Shown: positions 27,040 through 36,609 of the stretch, piece after piece | Layout: every line of letters starts with the position of its first letter | Position numbering within the stretch: position 1 is the first letter of the stretch | NCBI RefSeq assembly: GCF_900156265.1 | Contig: NZ_FTNE01000014.1 | Location: 22,470 to 86,469 of the forward strand | Source: Acidiphilium rubrum | GTDB taxonomy: Bacteria > Pseudomonadota > Alphaproteobacteria > Acetobacterales > Acetobacteraceae | Reading direction: 5' to 3' | DNA: 64,000 bases | Translations under genes and position numbers: made by a program | The notes under the pieces: generated by a model | Told to the model about the DNA's origin: nothing | The model's input: the letters and a program-made list of their open reading frames with translations, nothing else | Database searches by the model: none

Positions 27040-28439
27040 ATCTCGTCTCCTGAGCGGGATGCCCGTCCCGCAGTGGCGGCCACCAGATCGCTCAAATGGC
27101 CGTACTCGGCCAACACAATGCCATCCGGCGTAGCGAGCCTGCGATTACCGCCGGCAACGCGTCGCGGCAGCGTTGCGCGGCTAAAGCCCAGCTTTGCGGC
27201 CTCCTTAAGGCGCAGGTCCGCCTGAGCGACCTGACGCAACTCGCCTGAAAGGCCGATCTCGCCAAAAAATACCGTCTCGGGATCAGTCGGCACGCCGGTT
27301 GCTGCGGAGACCAACGCCGCGGCCACCGCAAGATCGGCGGCGGGCTCGGAAACGCGCAGCCCGCCCGCCACGTTCAGATAGACGTCATGACCTGCCAGCT
27401 TTACGCCGCACCGCGAATCGAGCACGGCCAGCAGCATCGATAATCGTCCCGAATCCCATCCGATTACCGACCGTCGTGCCGACCCACCGGCATTCGATGC
27501 GAGCAACGCCTGCACCTCCATCAGCACCGGTCGCGATCCCTCGAGCCCGGCAAACACGGCACTTCCGGCTACATGCCCGTGTCGCTCTGCTAGAAACAGC
27601 GCGGATGGATTGGCAACCTCAGCCAGGCCCCGCCCGGTCATTTCGAACACACCGATCTCATCGGTCGCGCCATAACGGTTCTTGGCGCCGCGCAGGATGC
27701 GGAATTGATGCCCGCGGTCGCCTTCGAAATGCAGCACGACATCGACCATGTGCTCCATCACCCGCGGCCCCGCGAGAGCGCCTTCCTTGGTCACATGACC
27801 GACCAACATCAAGGCAAACCCCTGTGTTTTCGCCGCCCTGATCAGCGCGAACGCGTTTGATCGCACTTGCGCCACAGTACCGGGCGCCGATTCGATCGTC
27901 TCATCCCAGATCGTCTGAATACTATCGATCACGACCAGGCTCGCGTGCTTTTCGGACTCCAGCGCGCCGAGAATATCGGCCAGCACGGTGGCCGAGGCGA
28001 GACTGACCGGCGCATCCCGCAGCCCGAGCCGGTCGGCCCGCAACCTAATCTGCGCGACCGACTCCTCACCCGAAATGTAAAGGACGCGCTTGCCTGCATT
28101 CGCCAGACGGGCCGCCGCCTGCAACAGGAGCGTCGACTTGCCGATGCCTGGATCGCCGCCCACCAGGATTGCGGAGGCCTGCACCATGCCGCCGCCGAGC
28201 ACTCGATCGAACTCGGAAATGCCGACCGGAATCCGCTCGGGCAGCGGTGTCTCACCGGCGAGACCGACAAACTCCACGCCACGGCCCGCCGCCCGGCCGG
28301 CTTTGCGGGCGCCGGCGCCGGGGCTGGGCGCCTCGGCCTCCAGCGTGTTCCAGGCACCACACGCTTCACAGCGGCCGGTCCATTTGGGTGCTGCTGCCCC
28401 ACACTCTGTGCAGACGAAGCGAGTTGCCAATCGCGCCAT
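27036..28439 (-). CDS. radA: DNA repair protein RadA
   Basis: A 467-residue RecA-like helicase of recombination intermediates. It has the N-terminal four-Cys zinc finger (Cys 10, 13, 24, 27), Walker A GGDPGIGKST (Lys 101), Walker B LVVIDSIQT, the family KNRYG motif, and a Lon-like C-terminal domain (NVAGGLRVSEPAADLAVAAAL). It overlaps cvpA and lies 49 bp behind the TctC-like gene. Confidence 0.95.
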   Translation of the reverse strand: MARLATRFVCTECGAAAPKWTGRCEACGAWNTLEAEAPSPGAGARKAGRAAGRGVEFVGLAGETPLPERIPVGISEFDRVLGGGMVQASAILVGGDPGIGKSTLLLQAAARLANAGKRVLYISGEESVAQIRLRADRLGLRDAPVSLASATVLADILGALESEKHASLVVIDSIQTIWDETIESAPGTVAQVRSNAFALIRAAKTQGFALMLVGHVTKEGALAGPRVMEHMVDVVLHFEGDRGHQFRILRGAKNRYGATDEIGVFEMTGRGLAEVANPSALFLAERHGHVAGSAVFAGLEGSRPVLMEVQALLASNAGGSARRSVIGWDSGRLSMLLAVLDSRCGVKLAGHDVYLNVAGGLRVSEPAADLAVAAALVSAATGVPTDPETVFFGEIGLSGELRQVAQADLRLKEAAKLGFSRATLPRRVAGGNRRLATPDGIVLAEYGHLSDLVAATAGRASRSGDEI

Positions 28440-28488
28440 TCAGCAGCAAGCCCGATCGATCGATTTCATGTGGCGGTCCAGTGCAGGG

Positions 28489-29562
28489 TCAGGATGGATG
28501 CCATCCGAAGTGCTGAAACAAGAACTGACGCAAAGCGAGCAAACCATCCGCCGCCACATCGAACGGTGCCGCCGCAGCGGCTGCGCCCGTCACGGTCAGG
28601 CTGATGGCGCTTGCCGCCGCGGCCGCCTGCATCGCCTGCATGTCGCCAGCGCTTTCCGCCGCCTGCCGCCACGCTGCCACGGTCGTCGGTGTCGTCAGAT
28701 GCGGTAGAACTGCCATGAAGTCGATCCGGCTGGCTGCAGCGACCGCCCGATAGGCCTGCTCCAACGCCGGCGGCAGCGGTGCGCCTCCCCGCTTCTCGGC
28801 GATCGCGTGAATCGTGGGCAGATCGTTCATCAACGGATCAGCCATGACGCGGTCACGCTCATCGACCACGCCCAAGGTGCCGATCGCGACACCGCCATAA
28901 GCCGACAACGAGGCGGCATCCGCCGGGACGTCTTCCCCGGTCAGCAGAACCGCATCTGCTTCGCCCGCGGCAAACGCGCGAGCGATCGCCGTGGCCCCGC
29001 GCAGGCCGAAAATCGGTGCAGTCGAGACGCCAAGGCGCTGGAACGCCAGCAACGCCGCCAGATCGGGGCTTTCGGGAGACGCCGCAGCAAGCCGGATCGG
29101 TGCAGCATCGGCAAGGCGCGGCAACCCTCCCCGGACGACCAAAACGGCGGCAGTGACACCTGCCATGATCGGAATCCAATCACCAGGTTGAAAATGCACG
29201 CGGGGGTCGCCGGTCAGGAAGGCAATGATCGCCTCGTTCGGCAAAACCGCCGCCGTCCGACCATCTGGCACAACCATGGTCTGCAGCCGGTTCGCACCGG
29301 TGACGCCATCCTCACCCCCGACCCGCTGGAGTTGAATGGCGCGATGTGGAGATAAAGCTCCGCGGATTCCCTGAGCGAATGCGAGTGACCAACGATCGAT
29401 CCTTCCGCCGTGCGGCCCACACACCAGTATCGCGTAGTCGGGCATTGTCCGATCGACCTGATCCGCGATCACCATCGGTGGTGCGGCGATTCCGTCCCTC
29501 AGCATGAGGCCTGCCATCCCGAGGCCACCCAGGACTACGCGCCGTCGCATCATGGCGCGCAC
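28489..29562 (-). CDS. TctC/Bug-like periplasmic substrate-binding protein
   Basis: A 357-residue protein with an N-terminal RRRVVLGGLGMAGLML signal that looks twin-arginine-like. The body resembles tripartite tricarboxylate (Bug) binding proteins: IRGALSPHRAIQLQRVGG, PNEAIIAFLTGDPRV and FAAGEADAVLL. No TctA/TctB membrane genes are nearby, so it is an orphan binder, as is common for Bug proteins. It sits between apt and radA with gaps of 9 and 49 bp. Family match is moderate; ligand unknown. Confidence 0.55.
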   Translation of the reverse strand: MRAMMRRRVVLGGLGMAGLMLRDGIAAPPMVIADQVDRTMPDYAILVCGPHGGRIDRWSLAFAQGIRGALSPHRAIQLQRVGGEDGVTGANRLQTMVVPDGRTAAVLPNEAIIAFLTGDPRVHFQPGDWIPIMAGVTAAVLVVRGGLPRLADAAPIRLAAASPESPDLAALLAFQRLGVSTAPIFGLRGATAIARAFAAGEADAVLLTGEDVPADAASLSAYGGVAIGTLGVVDERDRVMADPLMNDLPTIHAIAEKRGGAPLPPALEQAYRAVAAASRIDFMAVLPHLTTPTTVAAWRQAAESAGDMQAMQAAAAASAISLTVTGAAAAAAPFDVAADGLLALRQFLFQHFGWHPS

Positions 29563-29571
29563 GATCGAAGC

Positions 29572-30087
29572 TTACTGGTCGTAGCGGACAAGCGCTTCAA
29601 ACGGCACATCGAGACGATCCCGTCCATGCAGAAAGCCGAGTTCGATCAGGGCGATTGCCGCCGGGACCTCTGCTTTCACGTTTTTGAGCAGAGCGATGCC
29701 AGCCGCCATGGTGCCTCCGGTCGCCAAAAGGTCGTCGACCACGACAACCCGTTGGCCGGGCGTGACCGCATCGGATTGGATTTCGATCCGGTCGGAGCCA
29801 TATTCCAGATCATAGTTCAGGCCAACCGTATCGCCGGGCAATTTGCCCCGTTTGCGCAGCATGACGAACCCGCAGCCGAGCTTCAGTGCCAACGGGGCTG
29901 CGAGCAAAAAACCACGGCTTTCTACGCCGGCCAGAACATCAGGCCGGTAGGCACCGACGATACGGGCCAACCTTCCCATCGCAACCTGCCAGGCGTCGGC
30001 ATTCCGCAACAGCGTTGAAATATCGTAGAACAAAATGCCGGGTTTCGGGAAATCCGGCACACCGCGAATGTGGTCTTTCAGGTCCAT
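29572..30087 (-). CDS. apt: Adenine phosphoribosyltransferase
   Basis: A 171-residue purine-salvage enzyme making AMP from adenine and PRPP. It carries [23 protein letters not shown] in recognisable parts ([13 protein letters not shown]), [15 protein letters not shown], and the PRPP motif [14 protein letters not shown]. The longer open frame from 30174 adds 29 non-conserved residues; the ATG at 30087 (MDLKDHIR) gives the family's normal length. Confidence 0.94.
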   Translation of the reverse strand: MDLKDHIRGVPDFPKPGILFYDISTLLRNADAWQVAMGRLARIVGAYRPDVLAGVESRGFLLAAPLALKLGCGFVMLRKRGKLPGDTVGLNYDLEYGSDRIEIQSDAVTPGQRVVVVDDLLATGGTMAAGIALLKNVKAEVPAAIALIELGFLHGRDRLDVPFEALVRYDQ

Positions 30088-30291
30088 GCCGCCCGTATAG
30101 CGGAGGCTGCGCGGCTGGCAAATCGCAAGCGCTGGACAACCAACGTGTGCCCAGTGGCGTGACGCCTCCCGCAACCGTGATCAAATCGACCCGGTTGATC
30201 TCGTCAGTTTGCGATCCGTTCGATATGTAGGACACGCTTGGCGGGGCTGGCCGAATCGCCCAAAGACTTTTTCTCGACCTGACAGCGCGTT

Positions 30292-30320
30292 TTGCGATAC
30301 ACTAAATCTGGGGATATAAT
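30292..30320 (+). promoter_or_regulatory. Sigma-70-type promoter immediately before the DsbA-like gene
   Basis: TTGCGA at 30292-30297 (4 of 6 to TTGACA), a 17-bp spacer, and a perfect TATAAT at 30315-30320. The ATG is at 30325, so a start of transcription 6-8 bp after the -10 box falls on or next to the start codon. The message would then be leaderless. Confidence 0.5.
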
Positions 30321-30324
30321 ACTC

Positions 30325-30966
30325 ATGGACCGTCGTAGCCTACTACATTTTGTTGGTGGTCTCAGCATATCGGCAGGGCTCGGCCTTTTAGACACGGGGC
30401 GTGCCGCAGCATCCGAGGCGCTGCCGGCCTCATCGTCGCCGTTCGGCGTTCGAAGCCTCGGCAAACCCGGCGCATCCGTGACCGTTCACGAGTATTTTTC
30501 GATGAACTGCCCACATTGTGCCTATTTCGGGACCCGCGTGCTGCCCGACGTTGTCACCAACTTCATCAAGACCGGAAAAATCTACTACGTCTTCAAGGAT
30601 TTCCCGCTGAACGAAGACGCGGTGATGGCCGCGCAGGTCGCTCGCACACTGCCTGCGCATGAATATTTCCCCTTCATCTCGGAATTATTCCGCACCCAGG
30701 ATCAATGGGCATTTGATCCCAATCTGAAGACCAAGCAGGATTACGCAAATGCCCTGTTCCGGTTCGCCGCTCTTGCCGGTATGGACCGCAAATCCTTCGA
30801 TGCGGCTCTCGCCGATAAAAAACTCGAGGCGTTCATTCTGAACGAGCTGAATGTCGGCGAAAAGCAGTACCATGTGAACGCGACCCCGACCTTCATCATT
30901 AATGGCCGTAAACGCGAGGGTGCTGTCGACTTCAAGCAGTTCTCGCGTTGGATCGACGAAGCGTAG
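30325..30966 (+). CDS. DsbA family thiol:disulfide oxidoreductase
   Basis: A 213-residue periplasmic thioredoxin-fold protein. The N-terminus DRRSLLHFVGGLSISAGLG is Tat-like, ending near GRAAAS. The active site is CPHC (Cys 62, Cys 65) within FSMNCPHCAYF, and the cis-Pro loop is NATPTFIING. It should form or reshuffle disulfide bonds in exported proteins. The start at 30325 is preferred over the TTG at 30292, which overlaps the -35 box. Its stop lies 7 bp before the smc start. Confidence 0.88.
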   Translation: MDRRSLLHFVGGLSISAGLGLLDTGRAAASEALPASSSPFGVRSLGKPGASVTVHEYFSMNCPHCAYFGTRVLPDVVTNFIKTGKIYYVFKDFPLNEDAVMAAQVARTLPAHEYFPFISELFRTQDQWAFDPNLKTKQDYANALFRFAALAGMDRKSFDAALADKKLEAFILNELNVGEKQYHVNATPTFIINGRKREGAVDFKQFSRWIDEA

Positions 30967-30973
30967 GCCCGCG

Positions 30974-33900
30974 TTGCCCGCACGGTTTGCCCGCATCCGG
31001 ATTGCCGGCTTCAAAAGCTTTGCCGATGCGACATCGATCGAAATCCTGCCCGGGCTGACCGGCATCGTCGGACCCAACGGATGCGGCAAATCCAACGTGG
31101 TAGACGCCCTGCGCTGGGCGATGGGTGAAGCCAGCGCCAAATCGATGCGGGGCGGCGAAATGGACGATGTCATTTTCGCCGGAACGCTGTCCCGCGCCGC
31201 ACGGAGTGTGGCGGAAGTCGCCATTTCGCTCACGGAAACGGCAGGGCTGGCACCAGCGCCGTTTCAGGCCGATGCGGAACTCCAGATCACCCGCAAGATC
31301 GAACGCGGTTCGGGCAGTACCTACCGCGTGAACGGGCGCGAAACCCGCGCGCGCGATGTGGCAACCCTGTTTGCCGATCTTGCCTCCGGTGCCCGCAACT
31401 CGGCGATGATCAGCCAGGGCCGCGTCTCCGCATTGGTCAATGCGCGCCCTGATGAACGGCGCGCGATCCTCGAGGAAGCGGCCGGTATCACGGGTCTGCA
31501 CTCCCGGCGTCACGAGGCCGAACTGAAACTACGGGCGGCTGAGCAGAACCTGACAAGGGCTGAAGATCTGCGGGCGCAGCAGGAAGCAAGGCTTGCTGAT
31601 CTGCAAAAACAAGCGCGTCAGGCCAACCGCTATCGAAACCTGTCGGGTGCCATCCGCGATGCCGAGACCGAGTATCTGGCAACCGAGCACCATATCGCCG
31701 AATTCCGCCAGCGTGGTGCACAAGCCGCCCTGGCCGCCGCCCAAACCGCCGTTGTCGTCGCGCAACGTGAGCGTGACGACGCAACGCAAAGCGAGCGTGG
31801 TCAAACGGATGTCCTTCCAGCGCTGCGCGCCCGGGAGAGCGAGGCGCGCACCGCGCTCGAACGTGCGCGCATTCAACTCGAGCATATCGATTCCGAGATC
31901 AAGCGGATCAGGACGACCCGCACCGAAGCCGAGACAAGGCTGGCCGCGTTGATCCGGGATCATCAGCATGCCGAGCGGGCCGCCACGGATTCGAATGACG
32001 CGAAACAGCGCCTGATCGAGGAGCGCAGCCGGCTGGAAGTCGAGCGTCTTGCAGCGCCTGAATGTCTAGAGGCGGCAAACACGGCGGCCGATCACGCTGC
32101 GGCGGCACTTCAGGAAGCTGAAGCGCGTGTCCAATCCGCCACGGAAGCCGCCGCCCATCTGGCAGCAGCACATCAAGCCATCACAGCGCGGCTAAAACTC
32201 GCGCGCGAACAAGCCACACAAACGCGCAATCGGGCAGCACAAGCCGCGGTCGATCACCAACGTGCCGTGGCGGAGCTGATTCCGTCGGAGCGAACCGCCG
32301 CACTCGACGCAGCACGTGATGCGGCTGTCGCCGCCTACCAGCAGGCCGAGGCGGCGCAACGCGAAGCGCAAACGGCTGTGCAAGCCGCCGAGCAGGCGCG
32401 CGGAGATGCCGCAGTGGTCTCGGCAGCGCTCCGTACGGATTCGCTAGCTGCCGATGCTGCCGTGGCGCGCATCAAGGTCGAAGTCGACGCGCTCGGCGCC
32501 GTCCTCGCTCAAAAATTCGGTCGCGAAGCCGAGCCGCTGCTCGATCAGATTTCTGTGCCGATCGGGTTCGAAAACGCACTGGGTGCCGCCTTGCGCGACG
32601 ATCTTGCGGCGAGCACGCAACCAACCGCCCCTCGGCACTGGCGGGCTCTGCGGCCGGTCGACGTCGCGCACTCGCTTCCGAGCCTGTCTGCCCATGTCGA
32701 GGCACCGGAGGCGCTGCGCCGCGCGCTCGATCATATCCTGCTTCTGCCCGAAGGGGCGGACGGCGATACGCTGCAACAATCCCTGCAACCCGGCGAAACT
32801 CTGGTATCGATCGAGGGTGGTGTGTGGCGCTGGGACGGCTATGTAACGCGCGCCGGCGCGCCGAGCGAAGCGGGACTCCGGCTCGCGCAACGGAACCGAC
32901 TGAACCAACTCCGACACGACCTCAGCGCCGCGACGACTGAAGCGGCACGGCATAAGCGCGAACGCATCGAAGCCGAGCAGGCCGAGCACGCCGCTCGCCA
33001 AGCCGAGGAACTTGCCAGGACGGCCCGCAAAACAGCCGATCATCAGCTTGATCGAGCGCGCGGCGAAACCCGAACGACGACCGAAGCCGCCAGCAGGCTC
33101 GCGGCCGAAGCAGAGCGAAAGACGACGCGCGCGCTTGCCGCGGCGGACGTGGTCGCCCGCCTTCAAGCGGACCAGATCGAGGCCGCCGCGACGCTTGCGA
33201 CCGTCGAATCGGAGTTTCACGCCCTACCCGATGTGACAGCGCTCCGCGCTGACGTCGAGAATACCCGTGCCCGCGTGATCGAAGCACGCCGCGCCGAGAC
33301 AGAGGCGCGTCATACGGTGCAGCGCCTGACCAGCGAAATGGAACAGCGCAACCGCCGCCTCGGCTCGATCGATCGTGAGATTGCCGACTGGACGGAGCGC
33401 GCTGCCGATGCCACATCCCGGATCACCGATCTTGCCGCACGCCTGCGCGAAGCCCGTGCTGCGCTCGACTCGCTGCCGACCGACGGTAATTCCGCCGACG
33501 CGCGGGATTGTGCGCGATCGGCACTCGCTGATGCGAAAGATCAACATCTCGCCGCCGCTGCCGCGCTGAAAGCCGGTGAACAGCAGTACGAGAGCCTAAC
33601 TGCAACATTGCGCCAGGCCGAGCAGCGCCTATCGAGCGAGCGCGAGGCGCTGATCCTGGCGGAATCCAACGTACGTGAAGCTAATTTCGCTTGGGGCACG
33701 ATCGCCGAGCGGATCCTGGAGCGCTTCGGCGTCGACCCTACGCTGCCACCCCTGACCGACCCGACGCCCGAATCGGCTGAACGCGCCCGCAAACGATTTG
33801 AACGACTCACCCGCGAACGTGACGAGATGGGCCCGGTCAATCTTCGCGCCGAAATCGAGGTCGCCGAAATCGAAGATCGCCTGGCCGCGATCGAGCGCGA

Positions 33901-34471
33901 ACGCGATGAAATATCCGCCGCGATAGCAAAGCTGCGCGGTTCGATCGGTCACCTCAATCGCGAAGGTCGCGAACGCCTCTCGACCGTATTCACCGAAATA
34001 GACCGTCATTTTCAGGCGCTGTTCACCCGCATGTTCGGCGGCGGACGCGCGCATCTGGCGCTCACCGGTTCGGACGACCCCCTGGAAGCCGGGCTCGAGA
34101 TTTTTGCCGAACCTCCAGGCAAGAAACTGGCGACTTTGTCACTGCTGTCGGGCGGGGAGCAGGCGCTGACGGCCCTGTCGCTGATCTTCGCGGTGTTTCG
34201 GTGCAATCCGGCGCCCATTTCGGTCCTCGACGAAGTGGACGCCCCGCTCGACGACGCTAACGTCGATCGATTCTGTACCTTGCTCGAAGACATGGCACGT
34301 GAAACCGGCACGCGTTTCCTGGTTGTTACCCATCACCATCTGACCATGGCCCGGATGGACCGCCTCTACGGCGTCACCATGCAGGAGCGCGGCATTTCGC
34401 GGGTTCTGTCAGTCGATCTGGGCACGGCGACCGCGCTGGTCGACCAGTCGGTCCCGATCGCCGCGGAATGA
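30974..34471 (+). CDS. smc: Chromosome segregation protein SMC
   Basis: A protein of about 1165 residues. Head: RIAGFKSFADAT, Walker A GPNGCGKSN (33-41). Two long coiled coils flank a hinge at about residues 500-640. The C-terminal head has LSGGEQALTALSLIFA and Walker B ISVLDEVDAPLDDANVDRF. SMC is the ATPase of the condensin complex that organises and separates chromosomes. The chosen TTG start (30974) is 7 bp after the DsbA-like stop and gives the conserved PARFARIRIAGFKSF. An ATG at 30902 would overlap the upstream gene by 65 bp. Confidence 0.93.
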   Translation: MPARFARIRIAGFKSFADATSIEILPGLTGIVGPNGCGKSNVVDALRWAMGEASAKSMRGGEMDDVIFAGTLSRAARSVAEVAISLTETAGLAPAPFQADAELQITRKIERGSGSTYRVNGRETRARDVATLFADLASGARNSAMISQGRVSALVNARPDERRAILEEAAGITGLHSRRHEAELKLRAAEQNLTRAEDLRAQQEARLADLQKQARQANRYRNLSGAIRDAETEYLATEHHIAEFRQRGAQAALAAAQTAVVVAQRERDDATQSERGQTDVLPALRARESEARTALERARIQLEHIDSEIKRIRTTRTEAETRLAALIRDHQHAERAATDSNDAKQRLIEERSRLEVERLAAPECLEAANTAADHAAAALQEAEARVQSATEAAAHLAAAHQAITARLKLAREQATQTRNRAAQAAVDHQRAVAELIPSERTAALDAARDAAVAAYQQAEAAQREAQTAVQAAEQARGDAAVVSAALRTDSLAADAAVARIKVEVDALGAVLAQKFGREAEPLLDQISVPIGFENALGAALRDDLAASTQPTAPRHWRALRPVDVAHSLPSLSAHVEAPEALRRALDHILLLPEGADGDTLQQSLQPGETLVSIEGGVWRWDGYVTRAGAPSEAGLRLAQRNRLNQLRHDLSAATTEAARHKRERIEAEQAEHAARQAEELARTARKTADHQLDRARGETRTTTEAASRLAAEAERKTTRALAAADVVARLQADQIEAAATLATVESEFHALPDVTALRADVENTRARVIEARRAETEARHTVQRLTSEMEQRNRRLGSIDREIADWTERAADATSRITDLAARLREARAALDSLPTDGNSADARDCARSALADAKDQHLAAAAALKAGEQQYESLTATLRQAEQRLSSEREALILAESNVREANFAWGTIAERILERFGVDPTLPPLTDPTPESAERARKRFERLTRERDEMGPVNLRAEIEVAEIEDRLAAIERERDEISAAIAKLRGSIGHLNREGRERLSTVFTEIDRHFQALFTRMFGGGRAHLALTGSDDPLEAGLEIFAEPPGKKLATLSLLSGGEQALTALSLIFAVFRCNPAPISVLDEVDAPLDDANVDRFCTLLEDMARETGTRFLVVTHHHLTMARMDRLYGVTMQERGISRVLSVDLGTATALVDQSVPIAAE

Positions 34472-34525
34472 GGTCAAGCCTCGATCAGCGTGATGGTGGG
34501 GCATGTATTTCACGATCGCGATATG

Positions 34526-34554
34526 TTGACTTGAGGCGCGCGCACCGGTAGCAA
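34526..34554 (+). promoter_or_regulatory. Possible promoter of the F0 ATP synthase operon
   Basis: TTGACT (34526-34531, 5 of 6 matches) and TAGCAA (34549-34554, 3 of 6) separated by 17 bp, 39 bp upstream of atpI. The -35 box is good and the -10 weak. Confidence 0.35.
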
Positions 34555-34593
34555 CCCATCGCCGTCTTAAGGGGCGGGCGTAGGGGTGTTTCG

Positions 34594-34911
34594 ATGGGTG
34601 ACGATCAGGCTCAGGGACCACGCGATCGGGCCGATTTCGATCAGCGTCTTGCCGCAGCACGAAACCGCGCCGGGCTTGATAAGCCTGTGCCGGTCAATGA
34701 GCAGCAGGCAGAAGGTCCCAATCCGTTCAGCCTCGCGATGCGACTGGGTGCCGAAATGGTGGCTGCCCTGGTTGTTGCTGTCGCGATCGGTTACGGGTTA
34801 GACCGATTGTTTCACACGACACCGTGGTTCATGATCGGGTTTGTTCCCATCGGCGCGATTGCAGGCTTTCGCAACGTCGTTCGCGCGATGGGCACGAGCC
34901 AAAAAGACTAA
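34594..34911 (+). CDS. atpI: ATP synthase assembly protein AtpI
   Basis: A 105-residue protein with a charged cytoplasmic N-terminus and two membrane segments (about residues 52-70 and 76-95, with GYGLDRLFHTTPWFMI between). AtpI helps assemble the c-ring. First gene of the F0 operon, 12 bp before atpB. Confidence 0.88.
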   Translation: MGDDQAQGPRDRADFDQRLAAARNRAGLDKPVPVNEQQAEGPNPFSLAMRLGAEMVAALVVAVAIGYGLDRLFHTTPWFMIGFVPIGAIAGFRNVVRAMGTSQKD

Positions 34912-34923
34912 TCGGAGGAGACT

Positions 34924-35679
34924 ATGGCGCAAGAATCGGCGATCAACGCACTGGGGCAGTTCCAGTTGACCACCGGTTTCGGCCCGGTTGGTCGGCTGGT
35001 CGAGTTCACCAATTCCAATGAAATGATGCTGCTCGCCGCGGCAATCATCACGGTGCTATTCGCAATCGCTTTGCGCCACCGCGCCATGGTGCCGGGACGG
35101 ATGCAGGGGCTGGCGGAGATGAGCTACGAATTCGTGCATCAGATGGTCGATGACACCATCGGCCACGAAGGGCGCCGCTTCTTTCCTTTTGTGTTCACAC
35201 TGTTCGCCTTCATTCTGGTTGGCAACCTTCTCGGGCTTTTCCCCTATTTCTTTGCCTTTACCAGCCATATCGCAGTGACCGGCGCCTTGGCAGTTTTTGT
35301 GTTCCTGCTCTCCACCGCAGTCGGTTTCTGGTATCATGGATTGGGCTTCTTCAAATTCTTTTCACCCCCCGGCGTTCCCGGCTGGCTGCTGCCCTTACTG
35401 ATCCCGATCGAAATCGTGTCATTCCTGTCGCGCCCTATCTCACTCTCAGTTCGTCTGTTCGCCAACATCACCGCCGGACATGTCATGTGGGAGGTGTTTG
35501 CTGGCTTCATGATCATGCTGGTGACCGGGCTTGGCGCGGTTGGCGTCGTCGCGGCGATCATTCCACTCGGCCTCAATGTGGCACTGACCGCGCTCGAGTT
35601 TCTGGTGGCGTTTCTTCAGGCTTACGTGTTTGCCGTGCTCACCTGCCTTTACCTGCATGATGCCATTCATTTGCACTAA
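34924..35679 (+). CDS. atpB: ATP synthase F0 subunit a
   Basis: A 251-residue polytopic protein forming the proton half-channels. The essential Arg lies in LSRPISLSVRLFANITAGH, and NLLGLFPYFF marks the conserved earlier helix. Five or six membrane segments, normal length. A good AGGAG precedes the ATG. Subunit c follows 90 bp downstream. Confidence 0.95.
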   Translation: MAQESAINALGQFQLTTGFGPVGRLVEFTNSNEMMLLAAAIITVLFAIALRHRAMVPGRMQGLAEMSYEFVHQMVDDTIGHEGRRFFPFVFTLFAFILVGNLLGLFPYFFAFTSHIAVTGALAVFVFLLSTAVGFWYHGLGFFKFFSPPGVPGWLLPLLIPIEIVSFLSRPISLSVRLFANITAGHVMWEVFAGFMIMLVTGLGAVGVVAAIIPLGLNVALTALEFLVAFLQAYVFAVLTCLYLHDAIHLH

Positions 35680-35769
35680 AATCTGCAGCTCATATCGACT
35701 TGTCTCGCCCAAACGGTCACATAGGCCGGAAACCGATCTCTATATCTATCGTTGAAAGGAAATTGTTTT

Positions 35770-36006
35770 ATGGCCATTGATTCCATTGTCCTCGCCAGCC
35801 ACCAGATCGGCGCGGGCCTAGCCACTATCGGTGTCGCCGGCGCCGGTGTCGGCATCGGCAATCTGTTCGGCTCGTTCGTGAGCGCGGTTGGCCGCAACCC
35901 CGCTGCGCGCGACAAGATGTTTCGCGACGTGCTCCTTGGGTTTGCGTTGACCGAAGCGGTCGCCCTCTATGCTCTGGTCATCGCGCTCATCATCCTGTTC
36001 ACCTGA
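35770..36006 (+). CDS. atpE: ATP synthase F0 subunit c
   Basis: A 78-residue two-helix hairpin. The first helix has the glycine run [12 protein letters not shown], the polar loop is GRNPAARDK, and the second helix has the ion-binding Glu 62 in [12 protein letters not shown]. There is no sodium-site signature that I recognise, so proton coupling is expected. The ATG at 35770 has GAAAGGA upstream; an earlier in-frame ATG at 35752 adds six residues without support. Confidence 0.95.
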   Translation: MAIDSIVLASHQIGAGLATIGVAGAGVGIGNLFGSFVSAVGRNPAARDKMFRDVLLGFALTEAVALYALVIALIILFT

Positions 36007-36032
36007 GCCCTTCGATCAAGGACCCAATCAGG

Positions 36033-36596
36033 ATGCGCCGCGCTCCGATCCTTTCCCTGAGTATCGCCCTTGGCATGATGCCGGCACTCGCCATGGCCGG
36101 CAGCAAATTGCCTCAGATGGATTTCGCCGATCCGCTGACCGGCGCTCAGGTCGTGTGGATGGCGATCATCATGATCGTTCTCTACTTTTTGATGTCCCGC
36201 TGGGCGCTGCCCCAGATCAGTGGGGTGATCGAAAAGCGGGTCAGCCATATCGCCGACGATCTGGAAACCGCGCGGCAGGCCAAGGCGAAGGCCGAGCACG
36301 CGGTCACTGAGCTGAACCTCGCGATCAGGAATGCCCGCGAGAACAGCCAGAGCGCAATCGCCGATGCGGTCAACGCCGCGAAGGAACGCGCAAGGGCGCA
36401 GTCGGCCGAGTTGAACGCCAAGCTCGATGCTCAGATCGGGCAAGCGGAATCTGACATCAAGGCGGCAAAGTCTCAGGCCGTTGCGGCGCTGGGGCCGGTT
36501 GCACGCGATGTTACGTCGAGCCTGCTGTTGCGCCTGACGGGTGAGGCGGTGGCGGCGGAACGGATCGATCGTACTCTCGCAACCGTTCTGGCATAA
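36033..36596 (+). CDS. atpG: ATP synthase F0 subunit b'
   Basis: A 187-residue stator subunit. A signal-like hydrophobic start ([16 protein letters not shown]) is followed by a membrane helix ([15 protein letters not shown]) and a long Ala/Lys/Glu coiled coil. Alphaproteobacteria carry two different b subunits side by side; this first copy is the b' type. It precedes atpF by 13 bp. Confidence 0.88.
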   Translation: MRRAPILSLSIALGMMPALAMAGSKLPQMDFADPLTGAQVVWMAIIMIVLYFLMSRWALPQISGVIEKRVSHIADDLETARQAKAKAEHAVTELNLAIRNARENSQSAIADAVNAAKERARAQSAELNAKLDAQIGQAESDIKAAKSQAVAALGPVARDVTSSLLLRLTGEAVAAERIDRTLATVLA

Positions 36597-36609
36597 GGGG
36601 ACCGCACTC

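Noticed and set aside
30902..30973. ATG start for smc at 30902
   Set aside because: It would overlap the DsbA-like gene by 65 bp and add a non-conserved Ser/Arg-rich stretch before the typical SMC N-terminus.
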